From assembly GCA_963762605.1 (NCBI GenBank), contig CAVXLJ010000021.1, positions 1 through 64,000 of the forward strand: 64,000 bases of DNA, read 5' to 3'. Under the pieces are notes generated by a model. That model ran no database searches, was not told the DNA's origin, and worked only from the letters and a program-made list of their open reading frames with translations. The translations under genes and the position numbers were made by a program. Numbering within the stretch: position 1 is the first letter of the stretch; the number at the start of each line of letters is the position of its first letter. Source of the stretch: CAVSRC01 sp963762605 (GTDB lineage Bacteria > Pseudomonadota > Alphaproteobacteria > Rhizobiales > Kaistiaceae). Positions 43,617 through 52,047 of this stretch are shown one piece after another.

Positions 43617-45179
43617 TTACCTCAGTAGGAAGAGTGTGCCGCCATGACCGAAAATGGTGGTGGGCACGTAGCGTTGTTCGACCCACGCACGGAAACCAGG
43701 GAGCCTTTCGAATCTGCCACTGGCAAAGAGGATGGCTCGTATGTGGTTGCGGGATATGGAATCCCGCATCTGTGCCAGCGTCAGATAGCCGGCCGCGATG
43801 CGGACCCCGGATGTATCCACAAGTTGCGGCGGGACGTCACGGTTGGCCAATGCTGCTACAAACTGATCATCGGTTACGACGGCTTCATCAGGCGCGCTGA
43901 CGTGGCGAAGCGCATTTGCCATCTCCAGGATATGCGCTGGTGGGGACTGTTTGAGCCATGCGTTTTGCCGCCGGTCCTTCGCCAGACCGCCACCAATGGC
44001 GAGAACCAGCATGAGGAGCACAATTGCTTGTCCGGCGCGTTGGCTGCCCAGGGGGGCGGCGCGCCATGCAGCAAACATCCCAAATCCGCCCAGTGACGCC
44101 AATGCAGGGTCCAGCAGCACGATGTGGTGCGTGAAGAGCGGTTGCTGCCGCACCAGTGTGACGAGGGCGGCCAGCGCCCACAGTATCAGCGGCACGCCGA
44201 TCCACGATCGCCGCCAGGCAATCACCAGTACGGCCAGCATTGCCGGATAGGCGAGCGGTGCGGCAAGCAGCGTCTTGACGATGAGCCTGAGGTTTTCGAA
44301 CGAAGGTAGGCTGTTTGCCTGCATTGCCACCAGATGGAAACGCATCACCTGGTCATAGACGGCACCCAGCTGGTCAGCGAATGGCAGGAGCACGAGTGCG
44401 GCGACGCCGAGAACGCCAGCCGTCGCCAGCGCGAGGATCGGCATTATCTGGCGCAGAGTCCCCCAAATGGACCGCCACGGCGGCAGCCTGACACCGCCCC
44501 CGTCATCGAGCCAGTACTTCATGTGTGGCGCGCAGAGATACAGCGCTACCGGAGTGAGCGCTGCGATCGCAAAGAGCTTCACGAGAGCTGCGCAGCCGAG
44601 AAAGGCTCCGGCGGCCACGGCCAGCAAGCCCCGCCGAGCTGGGGTCGCACGCATGGCCAGCAGCGCGAAAGCCACCGCCCAGATCTGCAGCACGATGGAG
44701 GGCAACTCCGCTCGCAGCACATGCGCGGCGTACTCATAGAGAGGGTCGAGGGCGAGCAGTAGGGAGGCCACTGCGCCGGCCATACGATGCTCCAGTGCGC
44801 GGCCAACAATGTAGGTGCCGACGATCCCGGAAACGGCGAAGATGGCCAGCGCTACTCGGGCGGCGCCGAGTTCCTGCCCGAAGATCACGTAGAAGGGATA
44901 GACGCTGAGCAGAAACAGCGGAGGTTGTGAACTGAACACAGGGTCAAAGAGACGATGGCCTTCGGCCATGGCCCTCAAGGACTGCCAGTAGACGCCCTCG
45001 TCGTAGTCGACGCCTTGCCCTCGCAGTGTTTGCAGCGCGGACATCAGGACGAGCGCACAGGCGGCCAACGCGATCCATTCCGCTGCGGAGATGCGCGTGA
45101 TCCAGGCGGCTCGATCGGTCGCGAAGTCAGGCGGCTGTGCCGGTTGTCCTTGGTTGCGAGCGGTGCTTCGCAGCGCCAT
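43617..45179 (-). CDS. GT39-like membrane glycosyltransferase
   Basis: A 520-residue protein with about eleven membrane helices and a C-terminal soluble part. The first periplasmic loop has GVDYDEGVYWQSLRAMAEG, the acidic DE pair of the PMT/ArnT (GT39/GT83) superfamily, and RLFDPVFSSQPPLFLLSVYPFY follows. Such enzymes transfer sugars from polyprenyl phosphates to proteins or lipids. ATG 45179 has an AGGAAG site nine bases before it; a TTG at 45227 is an alternative. The codon use is a little less GC-biased than the flanks. The acceptor is unknown. Confidence 0.8.
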   Translation of the reverse strand: MALRSTARNQGQPAQPPDFATDRAAWITRISAAEWIALAACALVLMSALQTLRGQGVDYDEGVYWQSLRAMAEGHRLFDPVFSSQPPLFLLSVYPFYVIFGQELGAARVALAIFAVSGIVGTYIVGRALEHRMAGAVASLLLALDPLYEYAAHVLRAELPSIVLQIWAVAFALLAMRATPARRGLLAVAAGAFLGCAALVKLFAIAALTPVALYLCAPHMKYWLDDGGGVRLPPWRSIWGTLRQIMPILALATAGVLGVAALVLLPFADQLGAVYDQVMRFHLVAMQANSLPSFENLRLIVKTLLAAPLAYPAMLAVLVIAWRRSWIGVPLILWALAALVTLVRQQPLFTHHIVLLDPALASLGGFGMFAAWRAAPLGSQRAGQAIVLLMLVLAIGGGLAKDRRQNAWLKQSPPAHILEMANALRHVSAPDEAVVTDDQFVAALANRDVPPQLVDTSGVRIAAGYLTLAQMRDSISRNHIRAILFASGRFERLPGFRAWVEQRYVPTTIFGHGGTLFLLR

Positions 45180-45437
45180 GGCCCATTGCTTCCTTCGAGG
45201 CGGCTCCTGGTCCCGTGCGACGATCAAGGCCAGACAGCGGCGATCGACACGTCGGGCCTCTAGGCGGACTATACTCGCTCTAGGGTGTGGCGCGATCTCG
45301 GGTTGTGACAGGAGGCGCGGCCACGAGGCGCGTTCCCGGCTGCGGAGCCTTTGCCTGCCCCGCTGACCGTCTTGCAGGGGCGCCCAGCCGCGCCCATAGT
45401 ATAGAGGCGTGTTGCCCGGCGAGAGAGTAACCCAGAG

Positions 45438-45737
45438 ATGACCCAGACCTCCAACCGCATGTTCGACGAGATGGCGCGGCTGATGGGGGACGCGGCGAGC
45501 GTCGCCCAGGGTGTGAAGCGCGAGGCGGAAACCGTGTTCCGCAGCCAGATGGAGCGGTTCGTCAACGATCTCGACCTGGTCAAGCGCGAGGAATTCGACG
45601 TGGTGCGCGAGATGGCCTCCAAGGCGGCGGCGGAAAACGAAAAGCTCAAGCAGCGGGTCGCCGAACTGGAGGCCCGGCTCGGCGGCGAGGCCCCGCCAAA
45701 GAAGACCAGCCGGCGCGCCAAACCGGCCGACGAATAG
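45438..45737 (+). CDS. UbiK family accessory factor (BMFP)
   Basis: A 99-residue coiled-coil protein of the YqiC/UbiK family, which supports ubiquinone synthesis under oxygen by linking Ubi proteins to lipid. The amphipathic N-terminal helix (MFDEMARLMGDAASVAQGV) and the trimeric coiled coil REEFDVVREMASKAAAENEKLKQRVAELEARL are typical. A basic tail follows. It lies beside ybjN and close to proC, the usual order. Confidence 0.9.
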   Translation: MTQTSNRMFDEMARLMGDAASVAQGVKREAETVFRSQMERFVNDLDLVKREEFDVVREMASKAAAENEKLKQRVAELEARLGGEAPPKKTSRRAKPADE

Positions 45738-45923
45738 GCCTGTCCCCAGGAGTCATACGACTGACATGTAGACGATTCAGGTTGTCCACAAGCAATTGTG
45801 GCGCCTGAGAGTCATGGGCCTATATACTGATTCTCAACAGAGATTCGCGGTGCGCCGCCGCTCCGCCGCCGTAATGTCGTTCACCTGCAGTCAGGCAGCC
45901 CTCCAGCCGCAAGGTTGACCTTC

Positions 45924-46424
45924 ATGAGCCTCATCGACATCGAACAGGATCGCCTCTCGAATCCGGTCGACGTGATCGAGCAGATCGCGGCGCTCAACGA
46001 CTGGGCTTTCGAGCGCTCCGCCGATGACGAGTTGACCATCGCCGTCGGCGGTCACTGGTGCGACTACCACATCTCCTTTTCGTGGATGGAGGAGCGCGAG
46101 GCGGTGCATCTGGCCTGCTCCTTCGACCTCAAGGTGCCGGAGGCGCGCAAGCTCGAGGTGATGCGCCTGCTCTCGGCGGTCAACGAGCAGATGTGGATCG
46201 GCCATTTCGACCTGTGGAACCAGGAGGGGGTGATCATGTTCCGCCAGGCGCTGCTGCTGTCGGGCGGCGCCGACCCCAACAACGCCCAGGTCGAGCGCCT
46301 GCTGGTCACCGCGATCGAAGCCTGCGAGCGCTACTACCAGGCCTTCCAGTTCGTGGTGTGGGCCGGCAAGTCGGCGGCGGAAGCGCTGGAGACGGTGCTC
46401 TTCGAGACCGCCGGCGAGGCGTGA
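45924..46424 (+). CDS. YbjN domain-containing protein
   Basis: A 166-residue YbjN-family protein related to type III secretion chaperone folds; function not settled. Family features are PVDVIEQIAALNDWAFERSADDELTIAVGG, then WMEEREAVHLACSFDLKVPE and MWIGHFDLWNQEGVIMFRQALLL. The ATG at 45924 is preferred to a TTG three codons upstream. In the 186-base gap before it a CCACAA/TTGTGG hairpin (45786-45801) and an AT-rich TATATACT (45821) mark a probable promoter. It is convergent with the vapBC module. Confidence 0.9.
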   Translation: MSLIDIEQDRLSNPVDVIEQIAALNDWAFERSADDELTIAVGGHWCDYHISFSWMEEREAVHLACSFDLKVPEARKLEVMRLLSAVNEQMWIGHFDLWNQEGVIMFRQALLLSGGADPNNAQVERLLVTAIEACERYYQAFQFVVWAGKSAAEALETVLFETAGEA

Positions 46425-46430
46425 GCCGGC

Positions 46431-46823
46431 TTATCCCAGATCCGTCTGGGCGAAGTCGTCGCCCTTGTAGAGCAACCCCACCCCGTTCAAGCGGGCCAGT
46501 GCATAGGCGAAGCAATCGCCCATGTTGAGCTGGGCCGGATGGCCACGACCTTTGCCGTAACGGTCGAAGGCGTCGAGGGCGGCGCGGCCTGCGTCGCCGT
46601 CGATGGCGACGACCTCAATACCGGCTGCGATGAGGACGGCGCGCACGCGTGCCTCGGCGGCGGCTGCCGAAATGCGCTTCACGCGCATGAGAGCGGCGAC
46701 CGTCTCGAAGATCGCCAGCGGCGACGTGATGAGCATCGATTGCTCGGCCATCCGGTCGGCGAGGTCATCGCCTTCCGGCTCGCGCAGCAATATCGCAACC
46801 AGGACGGACGAATCGACGAACAT
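46431..46823 (-). CDS. vapC: VapC-like PIN-domain toxin
   Basis: A 130-residue PIN ribonuclease, the toxin of a type II toxin-antitoxin pair, probably cutting tRNA or rRNA. The acidic active site is complete: D4, E40, D103 and D122/D123 in LLYKGDDFAQTDL, along with LNMGDCFAYALA. The ATG follows the antitoxin stop directly (TGAATG). The module sits between ybjN and proC, genes that are next to each other in relatives, so it is an insertion. Confidence 0.92.
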   Translation of the reverse strand: MFVDSSVLVAILLREPEGDDLADRMAEQSMLITSPLAIFETVAALMRVKRISAAAAEARVRAVLIAAGIEVVAIDGDAGRAALDAFDRYGKGRGHPAQLNMGDCFAYALARLNGVGLLYKGDDFAQTDLG

Positions 46824-47060
46824 TCAGGTGCCCGACAGCTCGTCGAAGAAGGCCTCGTCGGCCTTGGCTCCGGTGTCCGGATAGTCCGCGATGTCGTCGG
46901 CGATGGCGCGCAGGCGCTGGCGCAGCGGCCGTTCGTCGCCAAGGCGCTTCAGCTCGGCGTCCACGGCCAACCGCACGGCTTCGGTCAGGCCAATTTGCTT
47001 CTGGCGCGCGAGTTTCCGCACGAGGGCGTCGGTCTGCTTGTCGCGGATGTGAAAAGCCAT
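46824..47060 (-). CDS. vapB: VapB-like antitoxin
   Basis: A 78-residue antitoxin of the PSK-type VapB family. The N-terminal ribbon-helix-helix part is AFHIRDKQTDALVRKLARQKQIGLTEAVRLAVDAEL; the acidic tail IADYPDTGAKADEAFFDELSG would cover the toxin active site. It should bind the dyad just upstream and repress its own operon with VapC. Confidence 0.9.
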   Translation of the reverse strand: MAFHIRDKQTDALVRKLARQKQIGLTEAVRLAVDAELKRLGDERPLRQRLRAIADDIADYPDTGAKADEAFFDELSGT

Positions 47061-47065
47061 AACGC

Positions 47066-47104
47066 TATCTATCCGTCTATCTTGGTAGGATAGATGGATA
47101 GATA
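47066..47104. promoter_or_regulatory. VapBC operator: long inverted repeat
   Basis: TATCTATCCGTCTATC and GATAGATGGATAGATA are complementary at 15 of 16 positions around a 7-base centre. Each arm contains two ATCTA/TAGAT-type sub-sites. It covers the region right before the vapB ATG, as expected for autoregulation by VapB-VapC, and is markedly AT-rich. Confidence 0.75.
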
Positions 47105-47132
47105 ATCGATCGCGTTGCTTCCGTCAAACGAC

Positions 47133-47190
47133 CGATGCGCAGCGCGTCCGGGAAACGAATTCCGCTGTCGTCCCTGCGCAAGCAGGGACC
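47133..47190. repeat. Degenerate repeat remnant plus GTCCCTGC hairpin
   Basis: GCAGCGCGTCCGGGAAACG (about 47136) resembles the end of unit B in the 115-bp repeats. It is followed by GTCCCTGC/GCAGGGAC with loop GCAA (47171-47190), a perfect 8-bp hairpin of a type dispersed in Bradyrhizobium-like genomes. It stands between vapB and proC and may be the scar of the module's insertion. Confidence 0.5.
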
Positions 47191-47275
47191 CAGTATCCGC
47201 CGCCCGCAGGGCTTGTATCGCAGCACCGGCCGCGACTAGGGTCCGGCCTCTGCGTTCCATGGGTGACCAAGTCTC

Positions 47276-48106
47276 ATGTCTTTCTCCTCCGCCTTCTCCC
47301 CCAAGAGCCCGCTGGTGCTGGTCGGTGCCGGCAAGATGGGCGCCGCGCTGCTCAAGGGCTGGCTCGACGGCGGCCTCGACCGCAAGGCGGTGGTGGTTGT
47401 CGACCCGGCGCCGCCGCCGGACAGCGCCGCCTTCCTCGCCGCCGCCGGCATCCGCGAGAAGCCGGTGCCGCCCGAGGGGATCACGGCCAAGGTGATCGTC
47501 GTCGCGGTCAAGCCGCAGATCATCGGCACTGTCCTGCCGGGCCTCCGCGGTCTGGTCGGGCGCGGCACGGTGAGCCTGTCGATCGCCGCCGGCACGACGC
47601 TTGCCAATCTTGCCGGGGGCCTCGGCGACGGCGCCATCGTGCGCTCGATCCCCAACACGCCGGCGCAGGTCGGCCGCGGCGTCACCGCGGCCATCGCCAA
47701 TGACAAGGTGTCGAAGGGGGGCAGGGCGCTGGTCACCAGCCTGCTCGAAGCCGTCGGCGATGTGGTCTGGGTGGACGACGAAGACCTGATCAATGCGGTC
47801 ACCGCAGTCTCCGGTTCCGGCCCGGCCTATGTCTTCTGGCTCACCGAATGTCTGGCGGAGGCGGCGGTTGCCGCCGGGCTCGATGCCGACAGTGCCGCCA
47901 GGCTTGCCCGCACCACGGTCACCGGCGCCGGCGAGCTGCTCTATCGCTCCGATCTGCCGGCGGGTGAATTGCGCAAGAACGTCACCTCGCCCAAGGGCAC
48001 GACGGAAGCGGCGCTCAAGGTGCTGATGGCCAAAAACGGCCTGGCGCCGCTGATGAAGAAGGCGGTCGCGGCGGCGAAAAAGCGCTCGCGGGAACTCTCC
48101 GGCTGA
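47276..48106 (+). CDS. proC: Pyrroline-5-carboxylate reductase
   Basis: A 276-residue enzyme that makes proline from pyrroline-5-carboxylate with NADPH. The Rossmann start is LVLVGAGKMGAALLKGWLD, and the family signature is AVSGSGPAYVFWLTECLAEA and later ARTTVTGAGELLYRSDLPAGELRKNVTSPKGTTEAAL. The length is normal. It is followed by a TetR gene after 75 bases in the same direction. Confidence 0.96.
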   Translation: MSFSSAFSPKSPLVLVGAGKMGAALLKGWLDGGLDRKAVVVVDPAPPPDSAAFLAAAGIREKPVPPEGITAKVIVVAVKPQIIGTVLPGLRGLVGRGTVSLSIAAGTTLANLAGGLGDGAIVRSIPNTPAQVGRGVTAAIANDKVSKGGRALVTSLLEAVGDVVWVDDEDLINAVTAVSGSGPAYVFWLTECLAEAAVAAGLDADSAARLARTTVTGAGELLYRSDLPAGELRKNVTSPKGTTEAALKVLMAKNGLAPLMKKAVAAAKKRSRELSG

Positions 48107-48181
48107 GCCGGCCGGGAAAGCCTCGCCGTGGCCACGATCACGGCCTACATTGTTGAGACACGGAACTCCGGAGGTGATGCC

Positions 48182-48874
48182 ATGGCAACCCGACCGAAAC
48201 GCAAGCAGGCCGTACGGCGAAGCGCCGGCCGCGGCGCGAAGGCGACCGCCGCCGCCAGCCCGCGCGACCGCATCATCGATGCCTTGATGCAGCTCACCGG
48301 CGAGCGCGGGCTGGTGAAAACCGGCCTCGCCGACATTGCCGAGGCGGCCGATCTGTCCCTTGCAGAGCTGCGCGCGGAATTCCCCGGCAAGCTCGCCATC
48401 CTCGCCGCCTTCTCCAAGCGCATCGACGAGGCGGTGCTGGCGCAGGGGCCGGCCGAAGGCGAGGGGCCAAAGGATCGCCTCTTCGATATCCTCATGCGCC
48501 GCCTCGACGCCCTCACCCCCTACAAGCCGGCGCTCCGGCAAATGGCGAAGACCGCCAGGCGCAGCCCCGGCTTTGCCGCGGTGCTGCATGCCATGGCCCG
48601 CCGTTCGCAGAGATGGATGCATGCTGCCGCCGGCATCGGCCGTGGCGGCGTGACCGGCGCCATTGCACGGGAGGGCGGCGTGCTGGTCTTCGCCCGGACG
48701 CTCAGCGTCTGGCTCGATGACGACGATCCCGACCTTGCCAAGACAATGAAGACATTGGACGAGGCGCTCGGCCGCGGCGACCGCGCCATGCGCCTGATGA
48801 ACGATCTCTGCGGCGCCGTCTGCCGCATGGCCGGCGCGGCGCGGGAAGCGGCGGAGACACGTGCCGCCGGATAG
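48182..48874 (+). CDS. TetR family transcriptional regulator
   Basis: A 230-residue regulator. After a basic 25-residue head the HTH covers about 28-75 (RDRIIDALMQLTGERGLVKTGLADIAEAADLSLAELRAEFPGKLAILAAFS). The long effector domain resembles the COQ9/TetR group found beside proC in Hyphomicrobiales, so a role in quinone or lipid metabolism is possible. A GGAGGTGATG site precedes the ATG. Its end overlaps the start of the rhomboid-like gene. Confidence 0.85.
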   Translation: MATRPKRKQAVRRSAGRGAKATAAASPRDRIIDALMQLTGERGLVKTGLADIAEAADLSLAELRAEFPGKLAILAAFSKRIDEAVLAQGPAEGEGPKDRLFDILMRRLDALTPYKPALRQMAKTARRSPGFAAVLHAMARRSQRWMHAAAGIGRGGVTGAIAREGGVLVFARTLSVWLDDDDPDLAKTMKTLDEALGRGDRAMRLMNDLCGAVCRMAGAAREAAETRAAG

Positions 48875-49436
48875 GCCGGTGGACGACGGGTCCACCGGCA
48901 TTCCGTCGCGCGTCCCGCCGGGCACGGCGGCGTTCATCACCATCGCGGTGTTCGTCGCCGCGATTCAGGAGCTGCATCCGGAATGGCTGGGGCTGGCGGA
49001 GCGCGATCCGGTTGCCTTCGCTGCCGGCGAGTGGTGGCGCGTTGTCACTGCGCTCTTCGCCTATGACGACGGCCCGGTGCAGAAGCTCGGTATCGTCTTC
49101 GGCGTGCTGGTGCTCGGCATCGTGGCCGAACGCAAGATCGGCAGCGCCGAGTGGCTGATCATCGCCTTTCTCACCGGCCTCGTCGGCCAGATCGTCGCCC
49201 TGTGGTGGCAGCCCTATGGCGCCGGCTCCTCGGTCGCGGTCGCCGGACTGCTCGGCGCCACCGCCACCTGGCTGGCGTGGCCGACGACACCCCTTCCATG
49301 GTTTGCGCGCATCGGCTCGGTCGTGGTGCTCGTCCTCGCCATTGGTCTGGTCGTAATGCGCGACATCCACGGGCCGCCGATCTTCGTCGGCGCTGCGCTC
49401 ACTGCGCTGCTTCTCTATCGGCGTCGCACCGGTTGA
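48861..49436 (+). CDS. Rhomboid-like membrane protein
   Basis: A 191-residue protein with five or six membrane helices. GEWWRVVTALFAYDD resembles the rhomboid L1 loop, SSVAVAGLLGA stands where proteases have GASGAVFGLLGA (a serine is kept), and DIHGPPIFVGAALTALLL has a histidine at the catalytic place. The pattern suits an active or decayed rhomboid protease. It begins with GTG at 48861 inside the TetR gene, or at GTG 48879 just after it. Confidence 0.65.
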   Translation: MPPDRPVDDGSTGIPSRVPPGTAAFITIAVFVAAIQELHPEWLGLAERDPVAFAAGEWWRVVTALFAYDDGPVQKLGIVFGVLVLGIVAERKIGSAEWLIIAFLTGLVGQIVALWWQPYGAGSSVAVAGLLGATATWLAWPTTPLPWFARIGSVVVLVLAIGLVVMRDIHGPPIFVGAALTALLLYRRRTG

Positions 49437-49490
49437 GGCACTCGCGCGCCCGTGCTAACCGCCCGCGGTTCCCGGGATGAGAGGCGACAG

Positions 49491-49842
49491 ATGAACGAGC
49501 CAACGGCGCAGATCACATTCGACGATTTCCTGAAGGTCGATATCCGCGTCGGCACCGTGGTCGAGGCAAGCCCGTTTCCCGAGGCGCGCAAGCCGGCGAT
49601 CAAGCTCGTGGTCGATTTCGGCCCGGGGATCGGGCTGCGGAAATCCTCGGCGCAGATCACCAAGCACTATTCGCGCGAGGCGCTGGTCGGCAGCCAGGTG
49701 GCGGCGGTGGTCAACTTCCCGCCGCGCCAGATCGGCAAGTTCATGTCGGAGGTGCTGGTGCTGGGCTTTCCCGACGCCGACGGCGAGGTGGTGCTGATCG
49801 ACCCCCAGCCTGCCGGTGCCCAATGGCGGGCGGATGTTCTGA
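49491..49842 (+). pseudogene. csaA: tRNA-binding protein CsaA, frameshifted near its end
   Basis: An EMAP/tRNA-binding OB-fold protein: TAQITFDDFLKVDIRVGTVVEASPFPEARKPA, then STKHY-like AQITKHYSREALVGSQVAAVVNFPPRQIGKFMSEVLVLGFP. The family should end PVPNGGRMF, and exactly LPVPNGGRMF plus TGA is found in the +1 frame (ending 49842). One extra C in the run of five C at 49802-49806 explains the shift. In the present frame translation would run on through the next gene to 50219. It was a homopolymer-type change, so a sequence error is likely. CsaA dimers have chaperone-like activity for export proteins. Confidence 0.88.
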
Positions 49843-49867
49843 GGATCAGAATTCAAGTAGGACAGCG

Positions 49868-50635
49868 ATGGCCGGCATGCCCGCGAAAAACACGGAAATG
49901 GTCGATGGCGTGCCGGTGCTGTGGTGTGCGCCTGACGCACCTGCCGCAATCCTCATCCACGTCCCGGCCTTCAGCCAGACGAAGGAACAAACCCAACCGG
50001 TTCTGGATCGCGCCGTTTCGCTCGGATTTGCGGCGATTGCGATCGACGCCTATCAGCACGGGGCGCGCGGAATGGAGGACCGCGACGCACTCACGCGCCG
50101 GGTGTTCGCCAATTTTCGTCGCGAGATGTGGACGATCATCGGCGAAACGGCTCTCGATGTGCCACGGATCGCCGAGTGGGCGCGGGCGAAGCTCGGCGCG
50201 AAGCTGCCGGTGCATTTGACGGGCCTGTCGATGGGCGGCGATGTCGCCGTCGCCGCTGCACCGCTCATCGACAATGTCGCCAGCGTGAATGCCGTGGTCG
50301 CGACCCCGGACTGGCAGCGTCCCGGCATGCGCGACATTGCCAGTGGAGAACTTGTGCGACAGGGAACACCGGATGTGAAGGCGCGCCTGTTCTTCGAGCA
50401 GTTGAATCCGATCGACCATGCCGAGCGATTCCGCGGGCTCCGCATCCATTTCATCCTCGGCGAACTGGACACGCATGTGCCGCCCGAGGCTGCCCGTCGT
50501 TTTCAGGGCATCGTCAATGACGGACAGGAACCGGGCCCTGTCAGGATCACCGAGAAGGCAGGTCTCAGGCACCTCGATTTCATAGCGCCGAGTTGGATCG
50601 ACGATTTCGATTTCGGCGCGGGCGGATTGCGCTAG
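49868..50635 (+). CDS. Alpha/beta hydrolase (dienelactone hydrolase-like)
   Basis: A 255-residue alpha/beta hydrolase. The nucleophile elbow is LTGLSMGGDVAVAA, the acid is in LGELDTHVPPEA, and the histidine in AGLRHLDFIAP. The start ATG at 49868 follows TAGGACAGCG. It has no signal peptide. Codon use is again a little less GC-biased. The family is broad and no substrate is suggested by the neighbours. Confidence 0.8.
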   Translation: MAGMPAKNTEMVDGVPVLWCAPDAPAAILIHVPAFSQTKEQTQPVLDRAVSLGFAAIAIDAYQHGARGMEDRDALTRRVFANFRREMWTIIGETALDVPRIAEWARAKLGAKLPVHLTGLSMGGDVAVAAAPLIDNVASVNAVVATPDWQRPGMRDIASGELVRQGTPDVKARLFFEQLNPIDHAERFRGLRIHFILGELDTHVPPEAARRFQGIVNDGQEPGPVRITEKAGLRHLDFIAPSWIDDFDFGAGGLR

Positions 50636-50821
50636 GCCGGGATTGTTTCCGTCAGCTCCAGCCGCCGGGCGGATTGTCTGAAACAATCCGTTACACGGAA
50701 CCACTCTCCCTGAAACACGCCGGAGACGTCGACCGTCTAGGGATGGCGCCGGAGTTTAATCCCGCTCGGCCATGCGGCCCCGTCGGCAAGACTCGTCAAG
50801 GTTCTCCAGAGAGGAATTTCC

Positions 50822-51100
50822 ATGCTCAAGACCCGCCTCATCGCCACCGTTTCCGCCGTGGCGCTTTCGCTGGCCGCGCTGTCCGCGCCAGCCTTCGCCG
50901 CGACGACCATGCATCACGCCAAGCCGCCGATCCATCATGTGGTGAAGAAGGTCCACCACCACTATGTCAGCGGCAAGATCGTCAAGATCTACAAGGCTGA
51001 GTCCATGATCAAGCTGAGCAACGGCAAGACCTATCGCGTCAGCGCCAAGGCCATCGCCCACTACAAGGTCGGCCAGCACGTTCGGCTGCGCATCAGCTAA
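50822..51100 (+). CDS. Small exported basic protein, DUF1344-like
   Basis: A 92-residue protein with signal peptide (first 26, SAVALSLAALSAPAFA), a histidine-rich linker (HHAKPPIHHVVKKVHHHY) and a short beta domain GKIVKIYKAESMIKLSNGKTYRVSAKAIAHYKVGQHVRLRI that recalls the DUF1344 fold of rhizobial periplasmic proteins. The His-rich part may bind metal. An AGAGAGG site precedes the ATG, and a strong terminator follows. Confidence 0.75.
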   Translation: MLKTRLIATVSAVALSLAALSAPAFAATTMHHAKPPIHHVVKKVHHHYVSGKIVKIYKAESMIKLSNGKTYRVSAKAIAHYKVGQHVRLRIS

Positions 51101-51121
51101 TCCGCACTGCGCCATGCTCGC

Positions 51122-51155
51122 TGCGGCCGTCCGTGAGGGCGGCCGCATTTCTTTT
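51122..51155 (+). terminator. Rho-independent terminator
   Basis: TGCGGCCG and CGGCCGCA pair over 8 bp (51122-51147) and are followed by TTTCTTTT. It stands 21 bases after the small exported protein and 25 bases before the stop of the convergent NYN gene. Confidence 0.8.
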
Positions 51156-51179
51156 GCCCGGCGGTGAAGGGCGGATGTA

Positions 51180-52034
51180 CTAGGCCGGCTTCCAGCGGAC
51201 GTAGGTTTCGCTGCCCCGCTTGGTCAGTTCGACGCCGGGCAGCGCGCTGACCAGGTCGGTGATCGTGCGGAAGCCGAAGGTCTTGGCGGCAAAGCCGGGG
51301 ATGGCGCGCGTCAGCTTGTTGCCGACGGTGCGCATGTGGGCGAGGCCGTCGTCGCCCATGGCCGCATCGATTGCGTCCATCACCTGCTCGACCGGCATGT
51401 CCATCTTCGTCGCCCGGGTCGGCGGCGGCGCTGCTGGTGCGGCGGTAACCGCCGGCGCGGCGGTCTTCTTGGCCGGCGTCTTGCGGCGGCGCCGGGCCGG
51501 TGCCGGTTCGGCCGGCTTGGTTGCGGCCGCTGCGGCCGGTTTCCGCTCGGTCGGTTGCCGCTGCTTCTGCTCCGCCTTCTCGGCGGCGAGCAGCGTGTCG
51601 CATTCGTAGAAGCGGTCGAACTCCTGCTTGTAGCCCTGCGGCGCCTTCTTGGCGCCGAAGCCGAAGACGGAGAGCGCGCTGGCGCGGATGCGTGCCGCCA
51701 GCGGCGTGAAGTCGCCATCGCTTGAGGCGATGCAGAAGCCGTCGAGCTGTCGCCCGTTGAGCATGTCCATCGCCTCGATCACCAGCTTCATGTCGGTGGC
51801 GTTCTTGCCGTGGGTCAGCGGCGAGACATTCACCGCCGTCAGATCGAACGCTTCGACATGCTTCATCCATGACTTCATCTTGCCGCTCTTGAACTGGCCG
51901 TAGATGCGGCGGATCGCGACGACCCCGCGCTTCTCGGCCTCGCGCATGACGAGCGGCATGTAGGTGGCGCTGATATTGTCGCCGTCGATGAGAAGGGCGA
52001 GCTTGGTCGCCCCGGTGGTCGGATCGCGGTTCAT
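51180..52034 (-). CDS. NYN domain ribonuclease-like protein with C-terminal LOTUS (OST-HTH) domain
   Basis: A 284-residue protein. The N-terminal NYN/LabA domain (about 10-150) has the conserved acids D17 and D19 in LALLIDGDNIS, NATDMKLVIEAMDML and CIASSDGDFTPLAARIR, giving a PIN-like metal site. A basic, Pro/Ala-rich linker (RRRRKTPAKKTAAPAV) leads to a LOTUS domain at about 215-284 (VEQVMDAIDAAMGDDGLAHMRTVGNKLTRAIPGF). Eukaryotic NYN-LOTUS proteins (MARF1 type) destroy specific RNAs, so a regulatory RNase is likely. Confidence 0.88.
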   Translation of the reverse strand: MNRDPTTGATKLALLIDGDNISATYMPLVMREAEKRGVVAIRRIYGQFKSGKMKSWMKHVEAFDLTAVNVSPLTHGKNATDMKLVIEAMDMLNGRQLDGFCIASSDGDFTPLAARIRASALSVFGFGAKKAPQGYKQEFDRFYECDTLLAAEKAEQKQRQPTERKPAAAAATKPAEPAPARRRRKTPAKKTAAPAVTAAPAAPPPTRATKMDMPVEQVMDAIDAAMGDDGLAHMRTVGNKLTRAIPGFAAKTFGFRTITDLVSALPGVELTKRGSETYVRWKPA

Positions 52035-52047
52035 GGCTTGCCTCGCC

